Of a stretch of 64,000 nucleotides of DNA, positions 51,025-59,510 are shown in pieces. The stretch is from assembly GCA_049611965.1 (NCBI GenBank), contig JBMZBC010000007.1:1-64000 (forward strand), in the 5' to 3' direction. Origin of the DNA: UBA10364 sp049611965 (lineage in GTDB: Bacteria; Bacteroidota; Bacteroidia; Flavobacteriales; Schleiferiaceae). The number at the start of each line of letters is the position of its first letter. The stretch's first letter is position 1. A model generated the notes under the pieces. That model made no database searches and had not been told where the DNA came from. It saw only the letters and a program-made list of their open reading frames with translations. The position numbers were made by a program, and so were the translations under genes.

Positions 51025-52916
51025 AACGCATTCTTACCCTTTTTGCGGTAGTATTTGCAACTGTCCTGTTTGCGCAGCCTCAGCCGGTGAAATGGTCAAC
51101 TTCGTACGAGGTTCAAGACCCCTACATCAAAGTGATTGTGCATGCAGATATTGAAGAAGGATGGCATTTGTACAGCCAAAACCTGGAAGACGGCGGACCC
51201 ATCCCAACGTCTTTTTATCTAGATACGTCAAGTGCTTTTGCACCTTTGGGTAGCTGGAGTGAAGGGGAGCCTCACGTGGAGTACGATCCGAATTTTGAAA
51301 TGGATCTGGCTTTCTTCTCAGAATCGGCAGATTTCACCATTCTTCTAGAACCGAAAGAGACTGACTTCACGGTGAAGGGTGAGTTAGAATTTATGGTGTG
51401 TAACGACGAGATGTGTCTTCCACCAACCTATGTAGACTTTAAAACCGAAATAGTAGATGCACCGCTTCCTTCCCCTTGGGACGGTTTGGGGACCACCTTT
51501 TGGCTCGGTTTCTTGGGCGGTTTCGCAGCCCTGATCATGCCTTGTATCTTCCCGATGATTCCGCTTACAGTGAGTTTCTTCACCAAACAAAGCAAGACCA
51601 AAGCGGAAGGCATATTCAAGGCATCCATTTATGGAATAGGCATTATTGTTATTTATGTAGGATTAGGGCTCTTAGTGACACTGCTTTTTGGAGCGGACAG
51701 TTTGAATAAAATGGCTACTAACCCGTGGTTTAATTTGGCATTCTTTGCCCTGTTTGTGGTTTTTGCAGCAAGTTTCTTTGGCGCTTTTGAAATCACCTTG
51801 CCTTCGAGCTGGGTGAATAAAGCGGACGATGCATCTAATAAAGGAGGTATGGTAGGAATTTTCTTCATGGCTTTCACCTTGAGCTTAGTTAGTTTCTCTT
51901 GTACAGGACCAATTATTGGGTCGCTACTTGTTAAAGCCGCCTCAGGTGGATCCTTATTAGGTCCAGCAGTTGGAATGTTTGGTTTTGCTCTTGCGCTCGC
52001 TATTCCATTCACCCTCTTTGCAGCTTTCCCGGGCTGGTTAAATTCCCTGCCTTCTTCCGGAGGCTGGTTGAATACAGTGAAGGTGACCCTTGGGTTTTTA
52101 GAATTGGCTTTTGCCTTGAAGTTCTTATCTACTGCAGATATGGTGATGCAGTGGCATTTACTGGAACGAGAATTGTTCCTTGCCATATGGGTAGCTATCG
52201 CATTCGCAACAGCTTTCTATTTGCTTGGTGCCTTCCGTTTGCCATTAGACAGCCCCGTGCAGAGCATTGGTGTGAGTAGATTGTTTATTGCGTTGACTTT
52301 CCTAATCATGGGCTTTTACATGCTACCAGGAATTTTCGGGGCTCCAGTGAAACTCATCGCCGGTTTCCCGCCGCCAGAGCATTATGCTGAGCAACGCGGC
52401 GGGGCCTTCGCGCAGCCAAACATCACAACAGTGGTATCCGGCGAACAGGTTAGTGTTCAGCCTGAATTGGGCGAACATTGTCCCAATGGACTTCCTTGTT
52501 TCAACGACTATGAAGCCGGTTTGGCTTATGCGAAAGAAGTAGGTAAACCCATAATGATTGATTTCACTGGATGGGGCTGTGTGAATTGCCGTAAAATGGA
52601 AGAAAATGTATGGGTTGACGAACGCGTTCATCAGCGTCTTCGCGACAACGTCGTATTGGTTTCATTGTATGTAGATGCGCGCCCTGATTTACCAGAAGAT
52701 GAGCAATACATCAGCGAAATCACTGGTCGTAAAATCAAGAACGTTGGAAATAAATGGAGTGAATTTCAGGAGGTGAATTTCCAAGAAGTAAGCCAGCCGC
52801 TTTATGTGATTTTAGGGCACGACGATTTAACGCCGCTGGTAGAGAAAAATGCCTACAACCTTGATGTAGATGCCTACATCGATTGGTTGGACCGCGGAGT
52901 AGCTGCTTTTAAATAA
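51021..52916 (+). CDS. DsbD-like thiol:disulfide interchange protein
   Basis: A 631-residue inner-membrane reductant transporter. Signal peptide 1-18; an N-terminal DsbD-alpha-like immunoglobulin domain (about 20-140, with C...C in VCNDEMCLPP); a central region of about eight helices with the redox cysteines LIMPCIFPMIP and SFSCTGPIIG; and a C-terminal thioredoxin domain (about 500-631) with GWGCVNCRKME. It passes electrons from cytoplasmic thioredoxin to periplasmic CxxC proteins; possible clients here are the TlpA-like and SCO1 proteins. Confidence 0.92.
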   Translation: MKRILTLFAVVFATVLFAQPQPVKWSTSYEVQDPYIKVIVHADIEEGWHLYSQNLEDGGPIPTSFYLDTSSAFAPLGSWSEGEPHVEYDPNFEMDLAFFSESADFTILLEPKETDFTVKGELEFMVCNDEMCLPPTYVDFKTEIVDAPLPSPWDGLGTTFWLGFLGGFAALIMPCIFPMIPLTVSFFTKQSKTKAEGIFKASIYGIGIIVIYVGLGLLVTLLFGADSLNKMATNPWFNLAFFALFVVFAASFFGAFEITLPSSWVNKADDASNKGGMVGIFFMAFTLSLVSFSCTGPIIGSLLVKAASGGSLLGPAVGMFGFALALAIPFTLFAAFPGWLNSLPSSGGWLNTVKVTLGFLELAFALKFLSTADMVMQWHLLERELFLAIWVAIAFATAFYLLGAFRLPLDSPVQSIGVSRLFIALTFLIMGFYMLPGIFGAPVKLIAGFPPPEHYAEQRGGAFAQPNITTVVSGEQVSVQPELGEHCPNGLPCFNDYEAGLAYAKEVGKPIMIDFTGWGCVNCRKMEENVWVDERVHQRLRDNVVLVSLYVDARPDLPEDEQYISEITGRKIKNVGNKWSEFQEVNFQEVSQPLYVILGHDDLTPLVEKNAYNLDVDAYIDWLDRGVAAFK

Positions 52917-52935
52917 TACGACGACATTTAAATTG

Positions 52936-52976
52936 AGCCGGGGCAAGAACTTTTCTTATCCCGGCTTCGTTTTTTA
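52936..52976 (+). terminator. Rho-independent terminator after the dsbD-like gene
   Basis: Outer 7-bp stem (52936-52942 with 52960-52966) with a further 5-bp inner stem, followed by T-rich sequence to 52976. The next gene starts 3 bp after it. Confidence 0.85.
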
Positions 52977-52979
52977 TAC

Positions 52980-53405
52980 ATGTTCTCAAAACTCAATCCA
53001 TACGAAACCCGCTACCGTCTGCGCATGGACGATCAGATTGTGGGATATGCTAGAGAGATAGGCAGGACGCGCTATTATTCCAAAGATCAGTTTTGGTGGA
53101 ACGGAGCAATCATTAAGCACAATCGTGTGGACGAATGCATCGGTATCAAGGATTTAGACAATAGACCGCTGTACGAGCTGGATATTGTTGAGTACGCACT
53201 CGAAGGAGCCCGGGATAGAATGGGTTGTATTCTTTGGGGACAAAAGGAAGATGTATTTATCATCAAAGATCTCAACGACCCGTCGCTTGAAATTCCTTTT
53301 AACGTGAAGGACATGACGCTCTTTGCGGCTGAAGATTTAAGATTTCGAGCCTATTTGTTCTCCCAGCCAGATTTAATGCGCGAGTTGGGTGTTAGAGACG
53401 ATTAA
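52980..53405 (+). CDS. Unknown 141-residue protein with a YopX-like segment
   Basis: A soluble protein with no signal peptide or membrane segment and a mix of charged and aromatic residues (FWWNGAI, RTRYYSKDQ). I do not recognise it with confidence. The stretch ECIGIKDLDNRPLYELDIVEY recalls the 'GLKDKNGKEIYEGDIV' core of YopX-family phage/plasmid proteins, and the following CILWGQKEDVFIIK fits that beta-rich fold. Start is the ATG at 52980, immediately after the dsbD terminator. No promoter box is evident in the short gap. It may be a domesticated phage-derived gene, or the resemblance may be chance. Confidence 0.65.
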   Translation: MFSKLNPYETRYRLRMDDQIVGYAREIGRTRYYSKDQFWWNGAIIKHNRVDECIGIKDLDNRPLYELDIVEYALEGARDRMGCILWGQKEDVFIIKDLNDPSLEIPFNVKDMTLFAAEDLRFRAYLFSQPDLMRELGVRDD

Positions 53406-53410
53406 GGTCC

Positions 53411-53418
53411 TATTTTAG
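53411..53418 (+). promoter_or_regulatory. Candidate -7 box for tyrS
   Basis: TATTTTAG, one mismatch to TAnnTTTG (same variant as at 33591 and 21679), 28 nt before the tyrS ATG. Confidence 0.45.
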
Positions 53419-53446
53419 CGGTTCGAACAGCCAGTTAGAGAAACAC

Positions 53447-54727
53447 ATGGACACAAATTTTGTAGAAGAGCTACGTTGGAGAGGCATGTTGCACGACATC
53501 ATGCCTGAAACTGAAGAACTATTGACTAGTGAAATGGTCTCTGGCTATATCGGTTTTGATCCAACAGCGGATTCCCTTGGTGTAGGGAACATGGTACAAA
53601 TCATGACTCTAGTGCATTTTCAGCGCGCTGGTCACAAGCCTATCGCTCTGGTAGGTGGTGCCACAGGAATGGTGGGTGATCCGTCAGGCAAGAGCGCTGA
53701 GCGTAACCTACTTGATTTAGAGACCCTTCAACACAATCTCGATTGCCAGAAAAAGCAGCTAGAAAAGTTCTTGGACTTTGATTGTGGCGCAAATAGTGCT
53801 GAAATCGTCAACAACTACGACTGGTTCAAAGAATTCGACTTTTTAGGATTTATCCGTGATGTAGGTAAGCACATGAGTGTGAACTACATGATGGCCAAAG
53901 ACAGCGTGAAAAAGCGCTTAGATACAGGTATGAGCTTTACGGAGTTCTCTTACCAATTGATCCAAGGGTACGATTTCTACCACCTATGGAAGAACAATGG
54001 TGTGAAGCTGCAAATGGGCGGCTCGGACCAATGGGGCAACATCACCACGGGTACAGAGCTTATTCGTCGTTTAGGTAGAGGTTCTGCGCATGCTTTGACT
54101 ACACCGCTAATTAAGAAAGCGGACGGAACGAAGTTTGGTAAAAGCGAGGGCGGTAATGTTTGGTTAGATCCAGCACGTACTTCGCCTTATGCATTCTACC
54201 AGTTTTGGCTGAATGCTTCGGATGCAGATGCTGAGAACTACATCAAGATTTTCTCCATTAAATCACGTGAAGAAATCGAAGCATTGATTGCGGAACATGC
54301 AGAGGCGCCGTTCAAGCGTGCCTTGCAAAAGGCCTTGGCTGAGGAGATTACAGTTCGCGTTCACAGCCAGGCAGATTTAGACAATGCACTAGCAGCCTCT
54401 CAGATCTTGTTTGGTAAGGCTACAGAAGATCAGTTGAGATCCTTAGATAGAGCTACGCTTGAAAGTGTTTTTGAGGGTGTACCGCAGTTTGAATTGACTG
54501 CCTCAGATCTTGAAGGCGGTCTTGATATCGTCGAAGCGCTCGCTGAGCATACAGCGGTGTTCCCGTCAAAGGGAGAGGCGCGCAAGATGGTGCAGGGCAA
54601 TGGTGTTGCCATTAATAAAACGAAAGTGGGCGTAGATAAAGTCCTCACCAAAGACGATGTTGTCGCTGGTGGACTGATCATCGTTCAAAAAGGAAAGAAG
54701 AATTACTTCCTAGTGAAGGTGAGCTAA
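53447..54727 (+). CDS. tyrS: Tyrosyl-tRNA synthetase with altered HIGH motif
   Basis: A 426-residue class I synthetase (TyrRS) charging tRNA-Tyr. The Rossmann core is clear: GFDPTADSL, GGATGMVGDPSGKSAERNLL, QLIQGYDFYHL, GGSDQWGNITTG, and KFGKS (K229-S233, the KMSKS equivalent); a C-terminal S4 RNA-binding domain ends in KKNYFLVKVS. The odd point is the HIGH motif, which reads G45-V-G-N48: Asn in the fourth place is seen in other enzymes, but Gly in the first place removes a conserved ATP-binding His. Otherwise the protein is complete. It ends in a bidirectional terminator. Confidence 0.95.
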   Translation: MDTNFVEELRWRGMLHDIMPETEELLTSEMVSGYIGFDPTADSLGVGNMVQIMTLVHFQRAGHKPIALVGGATGMVGDPSGKSAERNLLDLETLQHNLDCQKKQLEKFLDFDCGANSAEIVNNYDWFKEFDFLGFIRDVGKHMSVNYMMAKDSVKKRLDTGMSFTEFSYQLIQGYDFYHLWKNNGVKLQMGGSDQWGNITTGTELIRRLGRGSAHALTTPLIKKADGTKFGKSEGGNVWLDPARTSPYAFYQFWLNASDADAENYIKIFSIKSREEIEALIAEHAEAPFKRALQKALAEEITVRVHSQADLDNALAASQILFGKATEDQLRSLDRATLESVFEGVPQFELTASDLEGGLDIVEALAEHTAVFPSKGEARKMVQGNGVAINKTKVGVDKVLTKDDVVAGGLIIVQKGKKNYFLVKVS

Positions 54728-54744
54728 GGCTTTGATAATTGAAT

Positions 54745-54775
54745 AAAAAAGGCGTCCCACCGGGCGCCTTTTTTT
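54745..54775. terminator. Bidirectional terminator between tyrS and the 54792 gene
   Basis: A GC stem (54751-54757 with 54762-54768) flanked by an A run and a T run, serving both convergent genes. Confidence 0.92.
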
Positions 54776-54791
54776 ATGCTTAAAACGGTCT

Positions 54792-55526
54792 TTAAAGGAC
54801 CACATAGTCAAAGACAATATCGTCGATGTCTTTCAAGAAGCGTTCGTTCGGACGTTGGAAGAAGTAGAACATGCCGTGGTCGCGCATCTCTACGCCTTTA
54901 AGTTTGGCGTACTCAAATTCTTCGCCCTTGTTCACAAGGCAATAGGGTATACCGCTGCGGAATATTACCAATGCTTGGAAATCTGGTTGTGAAGGGTTCG
55001 CGCTTCGGTTCAAGTAGGCCCAACACTCGTACTCTCCGAAGTTTTTGCCTTCCCAATCTTTGGATTTAAGAACTTGAACAAGGGCATCGCGAACCGCACC
55101 CCCACGTTTTCCTTCGAAGAAATTCTCTACAGTAATTGTTGGGAAGCTGCGTCGCTCGAGTTGACGACCATTGATAGAACCACTAAGTACCACTTCGTGG
55201 TATTTACTCATACGACGAGCATTGCTTTCCCAGAGGCTGTCGATAGGGTATCCTTCCTCGCAAAAACCTAGGGTATCTTTTTTATTTGATAGTAATGCCG
55301 CACCTGCCATCAATCGTTTATCAAGGACGTTGATATAATCGTCGTGTACCCAAAGATGAACGGTAGCATAGTAGCTGCCGCCATTAAAGTTAGAAGCGCT
55401 CACACGTACAGAATCTCGAAGTTCTAGACGGTCTTCACCTGAGGTCATATCTGCCTCGCGACGAACGACCTGTGAATGTGCGACGGATGCCCACGCTAGT
55501 AGGGTAATAACTGCTAATTTTCTCAT
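54792..55526 (-). CDS. Unknown exported protein paired with a LuxE-like ligase
   Basis: A 244-residue protein with a signal peptide (MRKLAVITLLAWASVAHSQ). The rest is soluble with mixed alpha/beta character and no motif I recognise; there are two or three cysteines (GFCEEGYP, YECWAYL, IPYCLV). It starts inside the last codons of the LuxE-like gene (4-bp overlap, ATGA), so the two are translationally coupled. The pairing of an exported protein with an acyl-protein ligase is notable, but no function can be assigned. Confidence 0.75.
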   Translation of the reverse strand: MRKLAVITLLAWASVAHSQVVRREADMTSGEDRLELRDSVRVSASNFNGGSYYATVHLWVHDDYINVLDKRLMAGAALLSNKKDTLGFCEEGYPIDSLWESNARRMSKYHEVVLSGSINGRQLERRSFPTITVENFFEGKRGGAVRDALVQVLKSKDWEGKNFGEYECWAYLNRSANPSQPDFQALVIFRSGIPYCLVNKGEEFEYAKLKGVEMRDHGMFYFFQRPNERFLKDIDDIVFDYVVL

Positions 55527-56500
55527 AAACTCACCATTAGGTTACAACCGCGTATCTCGCTCTTATCGAGTCGGCCGTAGACTTCAAATGTACCATTTTC
55601 AAAAACCCTGCCTTGGTCGCTAATGGCTAAAAAGCAACAGCTGTCCTTATTGGCCAAGTCTATAATTTGTAAGGCACCTCGTGACCCGTTTTGCTGTGGT
55701 GCTCCGAGTGGATCTGCGATGTCTCTGGTATATACGCGCATCCAAGGGGGACAAGCAAACAGTCCGCTATTTTTCAAATACGCCTGCGACAACAGCTCAG
55801 TCATGCCGTATTCGCTATCAATAGGGCTGGAGGGAAATTTCTCTTTCAACAAAGCGTGCACTTGCGTACGGATGAGCTCTTTACGACGTCCTTTCATACC
55901 GCCGGTCTCCATAACACGGAGCTGAGGGAAATCTATAGTAGGAATGCTATCCGCAAAGTCTAAAAGCCCAAAAGTCACACCCATAAGCAAGGTGGGCCGT
56001 TGCTGTTTTTGAAGACTATGAAGCACCTCAGCCAATTCCTCGTGATTGTAGAGGTAAAAACCACTTTCCTCCTTTTTGGACCGCTTAATCATGCCCTCGG
56101 CCATCACCACTAAGGAAGAGCCACTACGCTCGAGGTAACTGGGTAATAGGGCCAATACGGTCCAATTCTCTAAAGCACCAAATTCCCGTTGGAAGCCTTC
56201 CACATAAACCTTTTCATAATGGGCCAATTCCTTCACCATATGACTGCTCGGGGTGCCTCCAGTCGTAGTGGAAGAAGTGAATGTTGCTTCAGGGCTGAAT
56301 TCTCCCGTTACGACCTCATGATTCTTAAAGATCTCTACCGGAAGGAAGGGAATGTTTTTTAGCGTTTTGACGGTTTCTGGCGTGCGTCGAATTAAATCAC
56401 AAAACTGCCCGTACACTTGGTTGTTCGCGTATTGATGACGGTACATTTCAAGTGCTGCCTCCTCAAAGTTTTGATCAGTAATTTCTGTGAAGTTGCGCAT
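55523..56500 (-). CDS. LuxE-like acyl-protein synthetase (AMP-forming)
   Basis: A 325-residue adenylate-forming enzyme of the LuxE/long-chain-fatty-acid-protein ligase type: IPFLPVEIFK, a Ser/Thr-rich loop TFTSSTTTGGTPS (ATP-binding), VMETGGMKGRRKELIR, SEYGMTELLSQAY (the Y-G-M-T-E adenylation motif) and a GRVFENGTFEVYGRLDKSEIRGCNL C-terminus. LuxE activates fatty acids in bacterial bioluminescence, but no lux genes are present here; such enzymes in Bacteroidota have unknown substrates. The start is the ATG at 56500; a longer TTG start would lie upstream of the terminator stem at 56506-56530. Confidence 0.85.
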   Translation of the reverse strand: MRNFTEITDQNFEEAALEMYRHQYANNQVYGQFCDLIRRTPETVKTLKNIPFLPVEIFKNHEVVTGEFSPEATFTSSTTTGGTPSSHMVKELAHYEKVYVEGFQREFGALENWTVLALLPSYLERSGSSLVVMAEGMIKRSKKEESGFYLYNHEELAEVLHSLQKQQRPTLLMGVTFGLLDFADSIPTIDFPQLRVMETGGMKGRRKELIRTQVHALLKEKFPSSPIDSEYGMTELLSQAYLKNSGLFACPPWMRVYTRDIADPLGAPQQNGSRGALQIIDLANKDSCCFLAISDQGRVFENGTFEVYGRLDKSEIRGCNLMVSL

Positions 56501-56530
56501 AAAAAAACCGCGGCCCCCAGGGCCGCGGTT
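56501..56530 (-). terminator. Terminator of the TonB-dependent receptor gene, abutting the LuxE-like start
   Basis: On the minus strand a perfect 10-bp GC stem (56530-56521 with 56515-56506) and T run (to 56501) follow the receptor stop at 56554. The T run touches the ATG at 56500. Confidence 0.9.
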
Positions 56531-56538
56531 CAAAATTA
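56531..56538 (-). promoter_or_regulatory. Candidate -7 box for the LuxE-like gene, next to the terminator
   Basis: On the minus strand TAATTTTG, an exact TAnnTTTG match, directly adjacent to the terminator stem. Transcription from it would begin inside the left arm of the hairpin. Confidence 0.45.
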
Positions 56539-56553
56539 CGTTTTTGAATTTGC

Positions 56554-59409
56554 TTAAAGCGAGTAGCGGAAGGTTAGTTTAAACGTTCTTCCCGGTGCCC
56601 AACGAGAGAAATACGGAGAGAAGCTCTCGTAGCTCACGAAGATGCGGTCTCTCGTGTCATCAAGAATATTGCTCACTGCAAAGCCCATTTGGTATTGACG
56701 CTCTTCACCGAAGGATTTCAGCAAATTGAAGTTTAGGCTGTGGAAAGGTACTTCGTAAACATCTGGGTTATCTGCAACCCCGACGATGTAGAGCTTCTCA
56801 CCTTGGACGTTGTAGAACAATCCGCCTTGCCATCCCTTTTTAGGATTATTGTAGTTCAAGCCAACATTAATCATGTAAGGACTTTGCCCTTGCATCGGGC
56901 GAACTTCAGAAATCACTTCACCCGTTCTAGCAGAAGCTACACGTGCAGCATATTCTGCCGAATCACGCGTTACTGCAGAGTAGATGTAAGAGAAGTTAGA
57001 ATTCACTTCGAAATTCTTTAAGCCCATAAAACCTAAGTTTTTACGTACTTCAAATTCTGCCCCTGCAACGGTGGCATTACCTACGTTACGTGGCTGGAAG
57101 TTCGAAGGAGCGGCAGCAGAATAGGCTACCAATTCAATAGGATTTGTAAACGACTTATAGAACCCTGATAAAGCTACAGTCTGACCACCTTCAAAGAAAT
57201 ATTCATAACGAGCATCTAAGTTATTGATGATGGTATTTTGAAGATCAAGGTTACCAATGAAGGTAATCCCTGTCAATACATCCTCAATCTGAGCAGCTGA
57301 TTTTTCCTTGAATGAAGGACGGGCTACCGTACGGAAGGCACCTAGACGCAGGTTGCTGTTCTCGTTTACACTGTAGATGAAGTTCGCTGTAGGGAACAGG
57401 TTGAAGTTGTTCAATACAGGTTCATAGTAATAATTCAAACCGGTACCGGGAGCAGCAGCTTCTTGCTGGTCAACACCTGTGTAGAACTGGTCGTAGCGCT
57501 CCAGGCGAAGACCTACAACTACCTTCATCAAGGCGTTCACGCTGAACTCTTCATTAACGTATGCCGCCAAGTTGCTTTGGATACCTTGGTAGGCGTTATT
57601 TGCTTCGTAGTTACCGCTGTAGTAAGTACCGGCATCACTTACCACATCCCAAATAAATGCATCAGTTAGTAATTCATCGGCATCACCGGTCAAATCAGGT
57701 AGGCTACCAAGAGATTTCGCACGCAACTGGTAACGAAGGATTTCGTAATCCCTGTATTTGAAGGTATAGCTAGCGCCGTACTTCAATTTCGCATCTCGAC
57801 CACGTACTTCGTGAGTACGCGTAAAATCAATTCTATTCGCTAGGTTGAATTCGTTCAGATTACGCCATATTCTATTCGGGAAACCTGTCTCCCCTGGTGC
57901 AATAGCGAAGGTATTATCTTCAGTACGGTAAGAAGTTGAACGAATGTCTTTATCAGCAATACGACTATATGTCGGAGCTATTCTCCAGTCTATTTTTAGT
58001 TTGTTATCATCTCGACTGTGCTGACCATTGAACAATACAGAAGTGATCGAACGCTCAGAATATTCTAGGTTATCACGAGCTCCTACGAATGAGTTTTCAA
58101 TCGACGAAGTCTCAATAAATTTACCTGTCCTCGTTTCACCATTTTGCAAGTGCATCATGGTAAACCTATACTTGTCATTATCGTCTTTAATAGAGTAGCC
58201 AAAGAGCCCACTCATAAAGATGTTGCTTACTGCGAGAGAACCTATCTGCGTGCGGTCAGCTTGTAAAGTGTATTGGTCTGGCAAGTTTCCTTTTCTGTAA
58301 AAATTTTGCTCATACATACGCGATGAATCCCCGCTCATACTTCCGTAGAAATCAGTATTCGCTTTATAGGAGAATGAGCCATTGTAGCCCACAGTCTTGC
58401 CATTGTCTTTTTTAATTTGATTACCACCACTTATACCTAAGGTTCCGTTTAAAGGCATTGTACGTGATTGAGCAGCTAAGACGGGTTTGAATCCTTCTGT
58501 AAGTTGGGTAGTTATTGGATCATCAAGTGCAGGGTTAGGAATGCCTTCGTAGATGTACTGATTGGGAAGCGGATTGTTTCTAAATCCACTATCAAAACCT
58601 AAAAAGTCTGTTACCGAACCTTGATGACCAAGTCCTTCGACCAAATGCATACCTGGCGTATATCCTAAGGATGAGCTTATGTTGAGTGTTTTCTTTGTCG
58701 GAAAATCGACCAATTCAATATTCACCAAGCCGCCCGAGAAATCTGCAGGTAAATCTGCGGTGAGTGTTTTAAGTACAACGATATTTTGTAGGATATTCGT
58801 TGGAAAGATGTCCATTTGCAACGAGTTGCGGTCAGGGTCCAATCCAGGAATATCCATGCTCATCAATTGTGTTTTTGTATAACGATCTCCAAGACCGCGA
58901 ACGAACACATATTTACCGCCTTGAATACTCACACCCGGTACACGAGTTACCGCTGCTGCTGCATTACCGTCACCAACGCGCTTAAAATTTTGTGCTGAAA
59001 TACCGTCCATCACGGTGGCACTTTTCTTCTTTACGTCTAGAAGTGCACTTTCAGTGTTACGCATCGCAGATGCAGTAACAGTGACCGTCATTAATTCATT
59101 TGTGGATGGCTTAAGTCGCAAGTTTTCGAATGCAGTAACTTTCCCTGCTTCGACCTTTACATCCGAAATGGTTAGTGTTGCCAGACCCAAAAAGCTGATC
59201 TCTAGATCGTAGGTACCTGGTTCCAAATTCAATTCAAAGTTTCCATCGAAATCAGTGAATGCTACAGCACCTGTTGAAGGTATTTGTGCATTTGCATAAA
59301 ATAATGCCTCATTTGTTTCATCCTCGTAAACAGTTCCGCGGATGATGCCGTTCTGTGCATAAGAAATAAGGCTGAATAGAAGGGCTGCAAAAAGCGCTTT
59401 GATTTTCAT
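56554..59409 (-). CDS. TonB-dependent receptor with carboxypeptidase-regulatory-like domain
   Basis: A 951-residue outer-membrane receptor. Signal peptide 1-18 (ending SYAQ); an N-terminal beta-sandwich of the CarboxypepD_reg type (about 22-105: GIIRGTVYEDETNEALFYANAQI, TDFDGNFELNLEPGTYDL); a plug domain (about 120-235, with RVPGVSIQGGKYVFVRGLGDRYT); and a 22-strand barrel. This is not a SusC type (no SusD neighbour). The substrate cannot be read from sequence. It is preceded by the duplicated lipoprotein gene and a terminator, and follows a PhoB-like box at 59486. A TonB for it is encoded at 21708. Confidence 0.93.
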   Translation of the reverse strand: MKIKALFAALLFSLISYAQNGIIRGTVYEDETNEALFYANAQIPSTGAVAFTDFDGNFELNLEPGTYDLEISFLGLATLTISDVKVEAGKVTAFENLRLKPSTNELMTVTVTASAMRNTESALLDVKKKSATVMDGISAQNFKRVGDGNAAAAVTRVPGVSIQGGKYVFVRGLGDRYTKTQLMSMDIPGLDPDRNSLQMDIFPTNILQNIVVLKTLTADLPADFSGGLVNIELVDFPTKKTLNISSSLGYTPGMHLVEGLGHQGSVTDFLGFDSGFRNNPLPNQYIYEGIPNPALDDPITTQLTEGFKPVLAAQSRTMPLNGTLGISGGNQIKKDNGKTVGYNGSFSYKANTDFYGSMSGDSSRMYEQNFYRKGNLPDQYTLQADRTQIGSLAVSNIFMSGLFGYSIKDDNDKYRFTMMHLQNGETRTGKFIETSSIENSFVGARDNLEYSERSITSVLFNGQHSRDDNKLKIDWRIAPTYSRIADKDIRSTSYRTEDNTFAIAPGETGFPNRIWRNLNEFNLANRIDFTRTHEVRGRDAKLKYGASYTFKYRDYEILRYQLRAKSLGSLPDLTGDADELLTDAFIWDVVSDAGTYYSGNYEANNAYQGIQSNLAAYVNEEFSVNALMKVVVGLRLERYDQFYTGVDQQEAAAPGTGLNYYYEPVLNNFNLFPTANFIYSVNENSNLRLGAFRTVARPSFKEKSAAQIEDVLTGITFIGNLDLQNTIINNLDARYEYFFEGGQTVALSGFYKSFTNPIELVAYSAAAPSNFQPRNVGNATVAGAEFEVRKNLGFMGLKNFEVNSNFSYIYSAVTRDSAEYAARVASARTGEVISEVRPMQGQSPYMINVGLNYNNPKKGWQGGLFYNVQGEKLYIVGVADNPDVYEVPFHSLNFNLLKSFGEERQYQMGFAVSNILDDTRDRIFVSYESFSPYFSRWAPGRTFKLTFRYSL

Positions 59410-59443
59410 AGAATGTCTAGTTCATTTGCAACAGCAAAACACG

Positions 59444-59478
59444 AAAAAAGGCCCGAAACCGAAGTCTCGAGCCTTTTA
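59444..59478 (-). terminator. Terminator between the duplicated lipoprotein and the receptor
   Basis: On the minus strand a 14-bp stem with a C(TTCG)G tetraloop is followed by a T run (the A run 59444-59449 on the plus strand). It separates the lipoprotein gene from the downstream receptor gene. Confidence 0.88.
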
Positions 59479-59485
59479 ATGTTGT

Positions 59486-59502
59486 GTTAACTTTACGTTA
59501 AG
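59486..59502 (-). promoter_or_regulatory. PhoB/OmpR-type direct-repeat box upstream of the receptor
   Basis: Plus strand GTTAACTTTACGTTAAG: two GTTAA half-sites with an 11-bp period. It matches the box at 61888-61904 in 14 of 17 positions. It is 8 bp after the lipoprotein stop and 77 bp upstream of the receptor start. Confidence 0.55.
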
Positions 59503-59510
59503 TAGCTTCC

